Below are positions 7,878 to 15,810 of a DNA stretch of 37,235 nt, in pieces. The notes beneath the pieces are model-generated. The model was given only the letters and a program-made list of their open reading frames with translations, was not told the origin of the DNA and searched no databases. This DNA comes from a virus: positions 1 through 37,235 of IMG/VR virus record IMGVR_UViG_3300037246_000681. One strand, 5' to 3'. The translations under genes were made by a program, and so were the position numbers. Position 1 is the first letter of the stretch; each line of letters starts with the position of its first letter.

Positions 7878-9797
7878 ATGGGCTTCAACATAGAACAGAA
7901 CGAATCCATCCCGGCCCGAAGGCGGGTTCCGATGTACGCCCTGGATGATTCGGACGGCAGGACGCCGATAACGAATCTGACCCTAACCACCGGGGACATG
8001 AAGGTCACCAAGAACGGCGGTACGCCCGCCAATCACCTGGGTACGCTGACTACCATTAGCGCCACCAATGGCCTGTACTACTATGAGGCGGAAGCGACCG
8101 AGGTAGATACCGAGGGTCCACTGGGTCTAGTCATCAATAAGACCGGGGTCCGCGACCTTGTCTGGGAAAGTAACATCGTCAATCGAGAGCCGTTCGGCGA
8201 TCTGGTTAAGAGTCAAACCACGGCCAGCAAGAGGAGAATCCTGTTCTATCTGGTGAGCAATGCCGACGCGATCACCCCGGTCACCGGCAAAGTGCTTGCG
8301 GATATGACTATCACGTACAGCAAGAACGGCTCTACGCTAATCGCTTCTGCTGGCACCGTTTCCGAACTGAGCGACGGTTTCTACTACTATGAAGCCACCG
8401 AGTCAGAGGTGGATACGGAGGGGTTCTTCCTTCTGTCCATCGTTCCGGTGACGACCGATGCCTTCAGAAACGTGGCGCGGTTCTCTCTGGTCGCAGAGGC
8501 GGATGGCGACGGCGGGGGCCCGGACGAAGGGGACAACAAGTATCTGATTCCGATTATCCCCGAAGTGCAAATGAGAGCCATGTTCGCCGCCAACCCGATC
8601 ACTGGGCCTCCGAAATTCGTGGCCGTTCGGCCCAAGCTGCTGGACCCCGAAGATTCCGGCAACGCCGGGCAGCGCTTCGAAGTCCTGTTCTACCCGGTGC
8701 CGGATAGAGCCTATACCCTGGAGTACCGATACAACCGGGAATGGCTCAAGCTATCGACCACTAACAAGTACCCTCCGGGCTCGGCCTATCACGGAGAGAC
8801 CATCCTCCAGTCCTGCCTTGCTATGGTGGAACAGCGCATCGAGGGTAAGCGCGGGGAAGATCACGAACTGTTCCTGGAACTACTCGGCGCCTCTCAGCAG
8901 ATCGACGCCAAGCACAAGGCCATAACGCGAACATCGGCGTGGCCGGTCAAGGAATTCGACCCGGAGACTGACGCGCTTCTTACCGGCAAGGGTGACGGGC
9001 CGCCTGGAGACTCCATTGAATCCCTACGCCGCGACGTGGGTATGTACCTCCAGTTCCCCAATAACCCGGACGAATGGTCTTACGATCAAGAAGGGATAGC
9101 CGATACGGTCATCCAGAGCGGGGTGGAGAACTTCCACCTTCCGCCTCTTGTGCCGATGCTAAAGTCGGAGACCCACGTTTGGACCTTCCTGATGCCCATA
9201 GCGACCCTGACCACCGTGGCGGACACCGAAGACTACGACGCGCCTACCGCGTTCGGGGGCCTGCAAGGCGACATGACCTATCAGACCTCTAACGAGGGGT
9301 ACGGCTCTATCCCGGTCGTGGGAGAGGAGCAGATCCGACGCATGAAGATGAACAGTCCCATAGGGACCGGAAAGCCTCAGTTCGCTTGCACCTTCGCCGA
9401 CATTGACAGCGTTCCCGGCTATCAGCAGAACGTCCAGGTCATCCGCCTCTGGCCGACCCCTGATGCGGTTTACGTGCTTGAGTACAAGTACCGACTGGTC
9501 ACCGACACCATAGGCGGACGTGGCTATACGCAAAGCGTAGCCCTGGGCGTTCCCATCCACCGGCAGACCATCCTGGCAAGCTGCTTGGCTGTTGCAGAGC
9601 AGAGGATCAAGGGCATAGCCAACGGGCCCATGTACCGCATGTTCATGGAGCGACTTGCGGCCAGCATCAGCTACGACAGTAACCTCAACAAGCCGGACTT
9701 CCTGGGCTACAACGGAGACAGGTCTAGTGTGAACGGCGGACGATATGCAAACTTCAATAGAGCAACAACTGTCACCGTTGGCGGTGTTCAGTATTAG
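7878..9797 (+). CDS. Ig/BppU-like fibre anchor fused to second part of adaptor repeats (639 aa)
   Basis: Three regions are visible. Residues 1-205 hold two similar beta-domains, recognisable by 'GLYYYEAEATEVDTEGPLGL' and 'GFYYYEATESEVDTEGFFLL', resembling N-terminal Ig/BppU-like anchors of phage fibres. Residues 206-219 are a Gly/Asp linker. From residue 220 the protein continues an adaptor repeat in mid-domain (YLIPIIPEVQMRAM, FEVLFYPVPDRAYTLEYRYN, HGETILQSCLAMVEQ), completing repeat 2 of the gene at 4608. A full repeat 3 follows (SLRRDVG, VWTFLMPIATLTT, IPVVGEEQIRRM, VIRLWPTPDAVYVLEYKYR, HRQTILASCLAVAEQ). Start ATG 7878 is adjacent to the upstream stop with a GGGGAG SD. It may dock the beta-helix fibres onto the adaptor ring. 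Confidence 0.7.
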   Translation: MGFNIEQNESIPARRRVPMYALDDSDGRTPITNLTLTTGDMKVTKNGGTPANHLGTLTTISATNGLYYYEAEATEVDTEGPLGLVINKTGVRDLVWESNIVNREPFGDLVKSQTTASKRRILFYLVSNADAITPVTGKVLADMTITYSKNGSTLIASAGTVSELSDGFYYYEATESEVDTEGFFLLSIVPVTTDAFRNVARFSLVAEADGDGGGPDEGDNKYLIPIIPEVQMRAMFAANPITGPPKFVAVRPKLLDPEDSGNAGQRFEVLFYPVPDRAYTLEYRYNREWLKLSTTNKYPPGSAYHGETILQSCLAMVEQRIEGKRGEDHELFLELLGASQQIDAKHKAITRTSAWPVKEFDPETDALLTGKGDGPPGDSIESLRRDVGMYLQFPNNPDEWSYDQEGIADTVIQSGVENFHLPPLVPMLKSETHVWTFLMPIATLTTVADTEDYDAPTAFGGLQGDMTYQTSNEGYGSIPVVGEEQIRRMKMNSPIGTGKPQFACTFADIDSVPGYQQNVQVIRLWPTPDAVYVLEYKYRLVTDTIGGRGYTQSVALGVPIHRQTILASCLAVAEQRIKGIANGPMYRMFMERLAASISYDSNLNKPDFLGYNGDRSSVNGGRYANFNRATTVTVGGVQY

Positions 9798-9808
9798 GAG
9801 AACGAGAC

Positions 9809-10120
9809 ATGGAATTCATCAGAATAGAAGCAATTACCGATGCCAGCGGAGACGCAACGGTCTATTCCAGAAACGAAGTGAAAGGAAAGTGTGTGCGAGT
9901 GTGGATCGACCTGGGAACCCTCACTACTGTGGACTTCACCGTTACGGGCGAGCGCACGGCGGAAGCCATCTATTCCGACACCGGACTCAGCGGCGACACG
10001 CTGGTAGATCCCACGACGGCGGCGGGAGTGTATGTTTGGCAGGAAAGGATAAAGGTTGTGGTAGCCAACGGCGGGGCCACCAAGACCGGACAGATTTGGT
10101 TCGCAATAGCTGACGGCTAG
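9809..10120 (+). CDS. Small beta-rich virion protein (103 aa)
   Basis: All-beta small protein: DASGDATVYSRNEVKGKCVR, then LTTVDFTVTGERTAEAIYSD, and TTAAGVYVWQERIKVVVANG. It is clearly homologous to the last 100 residues of the next gene's product, sharing the GERTAEAIY and TTAAGVY(V/I)WQERIKVV blocks. It is likely a fibre tip or decoration subunit, inferred from location among fibre genes. Start ATG 9809 has TAGGAGAACGAG upstream. The free-standing copy may be the ancestral domain, with fusion to a LamG-like head in the neighbour. Confidence 0.65.
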   Translation: MEFIRIEAITDASGDATVYSRNEVKGKCVRVWIDLGTLTTVDFTVTGERTAEAIYSDTGLSGDTLVDPTTAAGVYVWQERIKVVVANGGATKTGQIWFAIADG

Positions 10121-10131
10121 GAGCGAGAGGT

Positions 10132-11031
10132 ATGGCAACAGTATTCTCCGATGACTTTGAAACAGACCTGAGCGCATGGGACGTTGCAACGATGGACCTT
10201 GCAGCAGGCGAAGGCCTTAACAGTTCGCAGGCTGCAAGAGGAGACCTTGTTACGGAACGGTTGACGCATAATCTTGTCGTGAGTCTTACGAGCATTTGGT
10301 GCGGCTTTTGGTTCAGGCCAACAGGAACATCGTCGTCTAATGTGAATCTTGTAAACTACCTATCAGATGGAAGCAACTTGCAGTCAAGGATAGGGTACAA
10401 CAATTCTACCGGCAATATGTGGGTCTCCGATCAATCTGGTAGTGCCATAGATCAGGCGATTGTAAGTATTGCCGATGGGGACTTCCACTTCATCGAGTTC
10501 TTCTGTTTCTGTGACAACTCAGGGCAATCAATCGCACACATTGATGGCGTGGAAGTGCTAAATGGTTCGGGAGACACTAGGGGTACGGGCGGTCCACCGA
10601 TTGACCACGTGCAATTCCAGGGACACACTGGTATCAACGTAAGATACTTCGACGACTTCTATGTTGACGATACAGAATTCCACGGATTGCCCGCCACGCT
10701 TTCGACGGGCCGCGTCAGTGGCATGTCGGTTCACCACATCGACCTAGCGACGGACGCCGCTGGGGACGGGACTGCTTACAGCCGCAGCAAGGTCAACGGA
10801 AAGGTAGTTCGGGTCTTCGCGGAAGTGAACACCCTTGCCACTACAACCGATGTCGTGGTCACTGGGGAGAGGACCGCAGAAGCGATCTACACGGGCACAA
10901 ACCTTACTGCGAACACGCTGGCCGATCCGACTACGGCGGCAGGCGTGTACATCTGGCAAGAGCGAATTAAGGTAGTTACCGCTCAGGGCGGCGACACAAA
11001 AACTGGGAAATTATGGTTCATCGTAATCTAG
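10132..11031 (+). CDS. LamG-like domain fused to duplicated beta domain (299 aa)
   Basis: Residues 1-190 form a concanavalin/LamG-like domain: VFSDDFETDLSAWDVATMD at the start, a FGFWFRPTG-like strand, an IDGVEVLNGSG hairpin and the closing NVRYFDDFYVDDTEFHG strand. Residues 200-299 repeat the 103-residue protein encoded immediately upstream (TDAAGDGTAYSRSKV, GERTAEAIY, TTAAGVYIWQERIKVV). LamG-like folds in virions usually bind carbohydrate, so this looks like a glycan-binding module on a shared attachment domain. Start ATG 10132 has GGAGCGAGAGG upstream. Its LamG section has more AT-rich codons than the duplicated domain, which hints at separate origins. Confidence 0.65.
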   Translation: MATVFSDDFETDLSAWDVATMDLAAGEGLNSSQAARGDLVTERLTHNLVVSLTSIWCGFWFRPTGTSSSNVNLVNYLSDGSNLQSRIGYNNSTGNMWVSDQSGSAIDQAIVSIADGDFHFIEFFCFCDNSGQSIAHIDGVEVLNGSGDTRGTGGPPIDHVQFQGHTGINVRYFDDFYVDDTEFHGLPATLSTGRVSGMSVHHIDLATDAAGDGTAYSRSKVNGKVVRVFAEVNTLATTTDVVVTGERTAEAIYTGTNLTANTLADPTTAAGVYIWQERIKVVTAQGGDTKTGKLWFIVI

Positions 11032-11040
11032 GAGAATGAT

Positions 11041-11859
11041 ATGGCAGCACCGACTTATGGAACAGGCGTGGAGGCGGACCACAACATACCCGCCAAGCTG
11101 GAAGGCAGCGTTTTCCCGACCAACTTCGCGGGACTTTTCAGGACCGCGCACGGCCTGATGCTCGGCTGGGGCGACACCGTCCCCGCCGACGCGGACACCG
11201 GCTGGGGCAAGGCTGCGCTGTTCCTGCACACGGACGGCAGCGGGGGCGACACGCTGGTCTATCAGAACAACGGCAGCACTACTAGCGCCGCGTTCATCGA
11301 AATCACCAGCATTGCCGGGGCCGACTTCGAGGCGACCGGAATCCTATCTGACGTTGTCGCCGAATCGACTTCGGCAGCGGGCGTCACGGTTGATGGCGTT
11401 ATCATCAAGGATGGCGCGATTACGACGACTACTACTGCGAACGTCATGGCTGGGGGGGACAAGACGCTGATGATTGCAACCCCAGACACCGCCTACACCG
11501 TATTGGCGGTTAATTCTGGCAAGGTCCACTATGTACCCAACTTGTCTGCTGACAGGGTTTACACGCTTCCGGCCAACGAGGCTGGACTCTATTACGAGTT
11601 CTGGTCAACCCTTATCGCAGCAGACGGCCATGATTTGCAAATCGTTGCCGACAATGCTGCTGACTTCTACGAAGGGTGCCTGATGTGGACCGATTCAGAC
11701 CTTACCGTGGGGGCGGTCATCAGTGCGCCTGATGGTACGAGCGACCACACCCTCAACATCCTCTTGCCAGCCAACTTCTGTATCAAGATGTATTGCGATG
11801 GGACTAACTGGTTTATAACCGGAACTGTGTTCGCCTCAGGCACTCCGACCTGGACGTAA
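11041..11859 (+). CDS. Putative tail fibre protein (272 aa)
   Basis: Beta-rich, low-charge protein with fibre-like character. The N-terminal part (residues 1-90) contains TDGSGGDTLVYQNNGSTTSAAF, a motif style found in virion fibres. The middle (GVTVDGVIIKDGAITTTTTA, about residue 120) resembles short triple beta-spiral repeats of fibre shafts. The C-terminal 120 residues include VYTLPANEAGLYYEFWST and a final FCIKMYCDGTNWFITGT strand, an ending seen in many fibre tips ('DGTxWxxTG'). Start ATG 11041 has TAGGAGAATG. Receptor specificity cannot be inferred. Confidence 0.65.
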   Translation: MAAPTYGTGVEADHNIPAKLEGSVFPTNFAGLFRTAHGLMLGWGDTVPADADTGWGKAALFLHTDGSGGDTLVYQNNGSTTSAAFIEITSIAGADFEATGILSDVVAESTSAAGVTVDGVIIKDGAITTTTTANVMAGGDKTLMIATPDTAYTVLAVNSGKVHYVPNLSADRVYTLPANEAGLYYEFWSTLIAADGHDLQIVADNAADFYEGCLMWTDSDLTVGAVISAPDGTSDHTLNILLPANFCIKMYCDGTNWFITGTVFASGTPTWT

Positions 11860-11860
11860 A

Positions 11861-12148
11861 ATGGAAATCAAGGGCTGGATAAATATCATGACCAAGCGGT
11901 CTGAGATGATTGATCCTAAATCGCACTTAGCGACACAGGAACACTTTGGCTGGACGACCGGCGATCTGGCAGTATGGCGCGAATGGGACTGGGCCAAGGA
12001 TGACGGTGGCGAAACGCTTGTCGTGCGAACCGGACCGGATGACCCAGACACTATGGCAGATGATCTGCGGATGGATCTACTGGTGCGTTGGCCGACGCAG
12101 CAGGAGGCCAGGGTGGCGTTAAGCACGACCATCCCGACGTTCGCGTAG
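11861..12148 (+). CDS. Hypothetical protein (95 aa)
   Basis: Not recognised. Acidic and Trp-rich (TTGDLAVWREWDWAKDDGG), with a C-terminal helix around RMDLLVRWPTQQEARVAL. The ATG at 11861 follows the upstream stop by one base; an in-frame ATG at 11888 is another possible start, and neither has a strong SD, so translation may depend on coupling. It sits between a fibre gene and the large nozzle-like gene, so a tail accessory role is possible. Confidence 0.5.
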   Translation: MEIKGWINIMTKRSEMIDPKSHLATQEHFGWTTGDLAVWREWDWAKDDGGETLVVRTGPDDPDTMADDLRMDLLVRWPTQQEARVALSTTIPTFA

Positions 12149-12160
12149 CAGGAGGCCCTG

Positions 12161-14683
12161 ATGGGACAGCGTCGTGTACTGACTGTGCCCTTCCCCATGA
12201 AGGGTCTGAACAGGCGATGGGCGTATGGGCAGCAGCAGCCCGATACGTCCATCCACATGCTGAACATGCGCCCGGATGAATCGGCGGAAGATCGTACGCG
12301 CGGCGGCACTCGACCGGGAATCATCCGTCCCTACGTTACGCGAGTGGGGGCGGATGAGGTCCGTCTTCTGTCTCAGGTCAGGGCCGTGCCCACCAACCAA
12401 AACAGGTTCTTTTTCGACGACTTCAACGCTTTCCCGGACGGAGGGCTTTTCCAAAACGCGATATGGACGCTGCCAGAAGGAAGCAACAAGGAGCCCCAGT
12501 ATATCGTTATAGGGGGAGAGCCTGCCGTTCAGGACAATCTGGACTTTCCGCTGACAGATCAATTCAAGTCCTGTGCCGTCCTAAAACTTATAGCGGAGGC
12601 CGACCTGTCTCTTTCGTATGAAGTGGCCGTTACCACGGTAGGCAGGCTTGATTCCTCATTCCCTTATGGAAGATTGACGATCTATGCCGGGTTGGACGAC
12701 ACGACGCCAAGCCTGATAAGTGATTACGTGGCGCTGCATGTTTCTTGGCAAAGCCCCGCCTCTTTAAGTTTGAGCGTTTTTCAGGTGGCGGGCGGCGTCG
12801 TTGTGTTGACTGACGCGACTTCGGTGATTACGGGCATTTCGACAGTCTTACCCCACGCGATCAAAATGGAAGTGAATCCGTCCGCCCAAACTATTACTGG
12901 CTTCTTGGATGGCGTCCAGTATGCGCAGATAACAGGGGTCACATTCCCACTTGCTACCGGGGGCGGTCGGATCGGGTTCGATTTGTTTACCAGTGAGGTC
13001 TTGCAACGTGCAGCAATCGACAACTTCATTTTCACGTACTCGGTGGGGACCGCCTCGAACGCGCAAGCCAACAGGAACTACATGGTTGCCGGGGCCAATC
13101 AAGGACTAATGAGAGAGACTATCGAAGGCGACGACATCGAGACGGCGGCGGCGGGAAGTTCCGCCAACATCGTCCAAGTGCCTCCATTGCCGCAGCAGAC
13201 CATCCAGGCCCAGGACTATCTTGGTAAGCTATATATCGCCGACCATGATGAGCCCATAGCAACCGGAGACGACGGTGTGGCGGCAGGCAACACTCTGGTA
13301 AGCGGCTCAAACCTATCAATGGGGAATAGTGTTGACGCCGATAACGATGTCGTGGTTATTGCTGGTCCGATTACTTCGAAAATTCTGGGAACTTATTTGG
13401 TGGCGTCAGGGACAGGGGGGGTAATCACCTTGGTCGAGACGTTTGCCTTTGCCGAAGCAGGACTGACCTTCCGCGTCGAGCGGGCACCAAAGGTGTATGA
13501 CCCGATAGCGGATACCCTGGAAATTTGGTATGACCCTCTCGTTTCAGTCGGCGGGACCGGGGTAGTCGCCAATCAGCCTCCTACCGGCTGTATAGTGATA
13601 GGCACGTTCTTGGATCGCATTGCGCTGGCTGGCGGGAAGAACAACCCGTCCGTCTGGTTCCTGTCCGGTCGAGGGGATGCGCTTAACTGGAATTTTGCCT
13701 CTACCGGCGAAGGCGGCGCCGTCGCTGGCGATAACAGCAACGCCGGTCAGATCGGCGCACCAATCACCGCTATGGTCCCCAGCATTGAGGACTATCTGCT
13801 CCTGGGAAGCCTGGGAAGCCTGTATATCCTACGCGGAGACCCTACGGTTGGCGGTAGGCTGGACAACATGAGCCGCAGAATTGGGATTGTGGGCACAGAG
13901 GCGTGGTGCTATGGCCCCAACAGTAGCGTCTTCTTCTTGAGTCGCGACGGGCTCTATATGATTGCCCCCGGAGCCACGTCGTATCCGCAGAGCCTATCGG
14001 AAGAAGTCCTGCCGGGGCCACTCAAGAACGTCAACAACGTGAACACCCACGTCATGCTCGAATACGACGTTCTGAACAGGGGCATCCATATTCACTTGAC
14101 CAACGTCAATTCGGGCATTGCGCTAAGCTACTGGTACGACCTTGAAATTCCGGGCTTCTGGCCGTTCCGCTACGCCACAGCCAATCATCAACCGTTCACT
14201 ACGCTGCAATACGAGGCCGACAAGTCTACCTCTGCGGCGATGCTCATGGGCGGCAGGGACGGGTACATCCGCAAATACGCCAAGTCTGCTTCAGTGGACG
14301 ATAACATTGACCAGACCGCCATTTCGTCCAACATCGTTCTCGGACCGATCCCACTAGGAAGTTCCCCGGACGCTGAAGGGCTCTTGCAGCGGATCGAAAT
14401 AATCCTGGGCAGAGACAGTAACCCGGTGAACTGGAGAATGTACATCGGCAACACAGCCGAAGAGGCCATACACAATTGGCAGTTCAGCAATATCTACAAG
14501 TCCGGCGTTACTCGGGAACTAACGGAAGGCGAGAACCGCTCCCTGCTGAGCGTGCATCATCCAAGGGTTCGGGACTACTATGTTGTAATTCGCCTAAGTA
14601 ATGACGATGCTAATAGGTGGTGGTTTGAGCAGATGGTTGCCATCATCAAGGACGTGGGCAGGCACAGGAGCAAGACGGTCTAA
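12161..14683 (+). CDS. Large tail-nozzle/hub-like protein with LamG-like insertion (840 aa)
   Basis: Probable tail nozzle or hub, like T7 gp12 or P22 gp10 in role. It begins with FPMKGLNRRW and then MLNMRPDESAEDRTRGGTRP; an 'xRPG' strand after a short N-terminal loop is typical of nozzle proteins. A LamG-like domain interrupts the body at about residues 80-290 (FFDDFNAFPDGGLFQNAIW to RAAIDNFIFTYSVG). The rest is beta-propeller-like: IADHDEPIATGDDGVAAG, then LDRIALAGGKNNPSVWFLSG, MSRRIGIVGTEAWCY, SVFFLSRDGLYMIAPG and FTTLQYEADKSTSAAMLMGG. The 'IGIVGxxAWCYGPNSSVFFLSRDGLY' block is conserved in tail proteins of this type. Start ATG 12161 has AGGAGG. The C-terminus overlaps the next start (TAATG). 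Confidence 0.65.
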   Translation: MGQRRVLTVPFPMKGLNRRWAYGQQQPDTSIHMLNMRPDESAEDRTRGGTRPGIIRPYVTRVGADEVRLLSQVRAVPTNQNRFFFDDFNAFPDGGLFQNAIWTLPEGSNKEPQYIVIGGEPAVQDNLDFPLTDQFKSCAVLKLIAEADLSLSYEVAVTTVGRLDSSFPYGRLTIYAGLDDTTPSLISDYVALHVSWQSPASLSLSVFQVAGGVVVLTDATSVITGISTVLPHAIKMEVNPSAQTITGFLDGVQYAQITGVTFPLATGGGRIGFDLFTSEVLQRAAIDNFIFTYSVGTASNAQANRNYMVAGANQGLMRETIEGDDIETAAAGSSANIVQVPPLPQQTIQAQDYLGKLYIADHDEPIATGDDGVAAGNTLVSGSNLSMGNSVDADNDVVVIAGPITSKILGTYLVASGTGGVITLVETFAFAEAGLTFRVERAPKVYDPIADTLEIWYDPLVSVGGTGVVANQPPTGCIVIGTFLDRIALAGGKNNPSVWFLSGRGDALNWNFASTGEGGAVAGDNSNAGQIGAPITAMVPSIEDYLLLGSLGSLYILRGDPTVGGRLDNMSRRIGIVGTEAWCYGPNSSVFFLSRDGLYMIAPGATSYPQSLSEEVLPGPLKNVNNVNTHVMLEYDVLNRGIHIHLTNVNSGIALSYWYDLEIPGFWPFRYATANHQPFTTLQYEADKSTSAAMLMGGRDGYIRKYAKSASVDDNIDQTAISSNIVLGPIPLGSSPDAEGLLQRIEIILGRDSNPVNWRMYIGNTAEEAIHNWQFSNIYKSGVTRELTEGENRSLLSVHHPRVRDYYVVIRLSNDDANRWWFEQMVAIIKDVGRHRSKTV

Positions 14684-15093
14684 TGCCGGTACTCGGAGAC
14701 ATCCCTAAGCGAGCGCGATCCAACGTCGATAGCTGGCGAGAGACCCGCAACGCCGTTGACGTGCTCAATCAGCGCATCGACGAAATTATCGCCGCTGGCC
14801 CTATCACGGTAGATCCAGCCGTAGACCCCGATGCCGCCGTAACGACAGACAGCTTGGGGGCCGAGAAGTTCGTGTTCTGCCCCTCTGCTTGCACTGTTAC
14901 CCTGCCCCCAGTAGATGAGAATATCGGCAGAATCTATCACATCATTCGCTCGGGCAACCCTGGAGGCTCGAACAATGTTACCATTGAAGCTGTCGGGGAT
15001 GATTTGATAAACGGAGATCCTTCGGTGGTCATCAATCAGCAGAATGGAAGCATATCGCTGGTCGGGATCAATGATGAGTGGAGGATATTCTAA
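14683..15093 (+). CDS. Small tail/fibre-associated protein (136 aa)
   Basis: N-terminal helix (RSNVDSWRETRNAVDVLNQR, residues 10-32) suited to trimeric coiled-coil attachment, then a beta domain with FVFCPSACTVTLPP and GGSNNVTIEAVGDDLING. The 'CTVTLPPVDENIGRIYHII' pattern resembles small C-terminal domains of phage fibres, where a TLP strand is followed by a G-x-x-Y/I turn. The ATG overlaps the preceding stop by one base, so it is translated after the nozzle protein. A minor tail appendage is likely; receptor binding is unproven. Confidence 0.55.
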   Translation: MPVLGDIPKRARSNVDSWRETRNAVDVLNQRIDEIIAAGPITVDPAVDPDAAVTTDSLGAEKFVFCPSACTVTLPPVDENIGRIYHIIRSGNPGGSNNVTIEAVGDDLINGDPSVVINQQNGSISLVGINDEWRIF

Positions 15094-15254
15094 TGACGTA
15101 TCAGCCTAACCCCTTGGTGACTGATGGCGGACAAGAATTCGTGCGCACTTCTGACGCCGCCACAGAAGCCATGCTCACTAAGATTCTCGACGAATTGAAA
15201 CATCTAACACTCATGGTGTCGATTGCTACAGACACCAACACGCGGGAGGAATAG
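15093..15254 (+). CDS. Small helical protein (53 aa)
   Basis: ATG at 15093 overlaps the previous stop by one base (TAATG), and the frame closes at TAG 15252-15254, just before the next gene. It encodes 53 residues: a polar N-terminus (TYQPNPLVTDGGQEFVRTSD) and one amphipathic helix (AMLTKILDELKHLTLMVSIA) with hydrophobics at helical spacing, ending acidic. The overlap and tight spacing support a real gene. Similar tiny proteins with a single helix occur between fibre genes. It might be an oligomerisation or chaperone peptide; function unknown. Confidence 0.6.
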   Translation: MTYQPNPLVTDGGQEFVRTSDAATEAMLTKILDELKHLTLMVSIATDTNTREE

Positions 15255-15258
15255 TTCT

Positions 15259-15810
15259 ATGGGTTTTTTAATACAAGATGGAACAGGAACAGGGTTCCAC
15301 GCAAAAGTTACGTCGGAGAACCGCGTCAGGACGGACGGCGTGTCTGAGGGACCGCTGGAAGCTGCTTCTGACCGGGGCGACGCCGCGATCTTCTTTTCGT
15401 CTTACTCGGCTACGGGTGGCGATGAAATTATCAGCATCAAAAACGGCGAGCCCCTCAAGAACCTGCACATCACTCGCATCCTTGCTACAGCTACAGGCGA
15501 AGCCATCTTCACTCTGTTTGAGGTCACTTCAGGAACGGCAGCGGGCACCACCCTGACGTACCAGAACCCCAACCTTGACAGTGGCGTAACCAACAGCGGC
15601 ACGTTCTTCGGCAATGCCTCTGTGACGGGCTCGCTGTCAGGAAACACGCTCGCAGTTTTTGCTGTGTCTGGGGCCAGCGTGGAGACTGAAGTGTTCCTTG
15701 AGGGTTCTTTACAGCTTGCCAATGGCGACGAAATCGCCATCACTTGCGACGGCTCAGTCACGCCGTACATAACCATGCTCGGCTTCTGGAAAGACAACAC
15801 GGAGCAGTAA
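15259..15810 (+). CDS. Virion protein with 'DGTGTGxxAxV' leader (183 aa)
   Basis: Starts at ATG 15259 with GGAGGA 8-9 bases upstream; longer in-frame readings run into the previous gene. The leader reads GFLIQDGTGTGFHAKVTSEN, a form common at the start of phage minor structural proteins ('DGTGxGxxAxV'). The remainder is a beta sandwich of alternating strands (AIFFSSYSATGGDEIISIK, LHITRILATATGEAIFTLFE, VETEVFLEGSLQLANGDEIA), likely an exposed decoration or fibre domain. The next gene shares the leader motif in a diverged form. Confidence 0.65.
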   Translation: MGFLIQDGTGTGFHAKVTSENRVRTDGVSEGPLEAASDRGDAAIFFSSYSATGGDEIISIKNGEPLKNLHITRILATATGEAIFTLFEVTSGTAAGTTLTYQNPNLDSGVTNSGTFFGNASVTGSLSGNTLAVFAVSGASVETEVFLEGSLQLANGDEIAITCDGSVTPYITMLGFWKDNTEQ

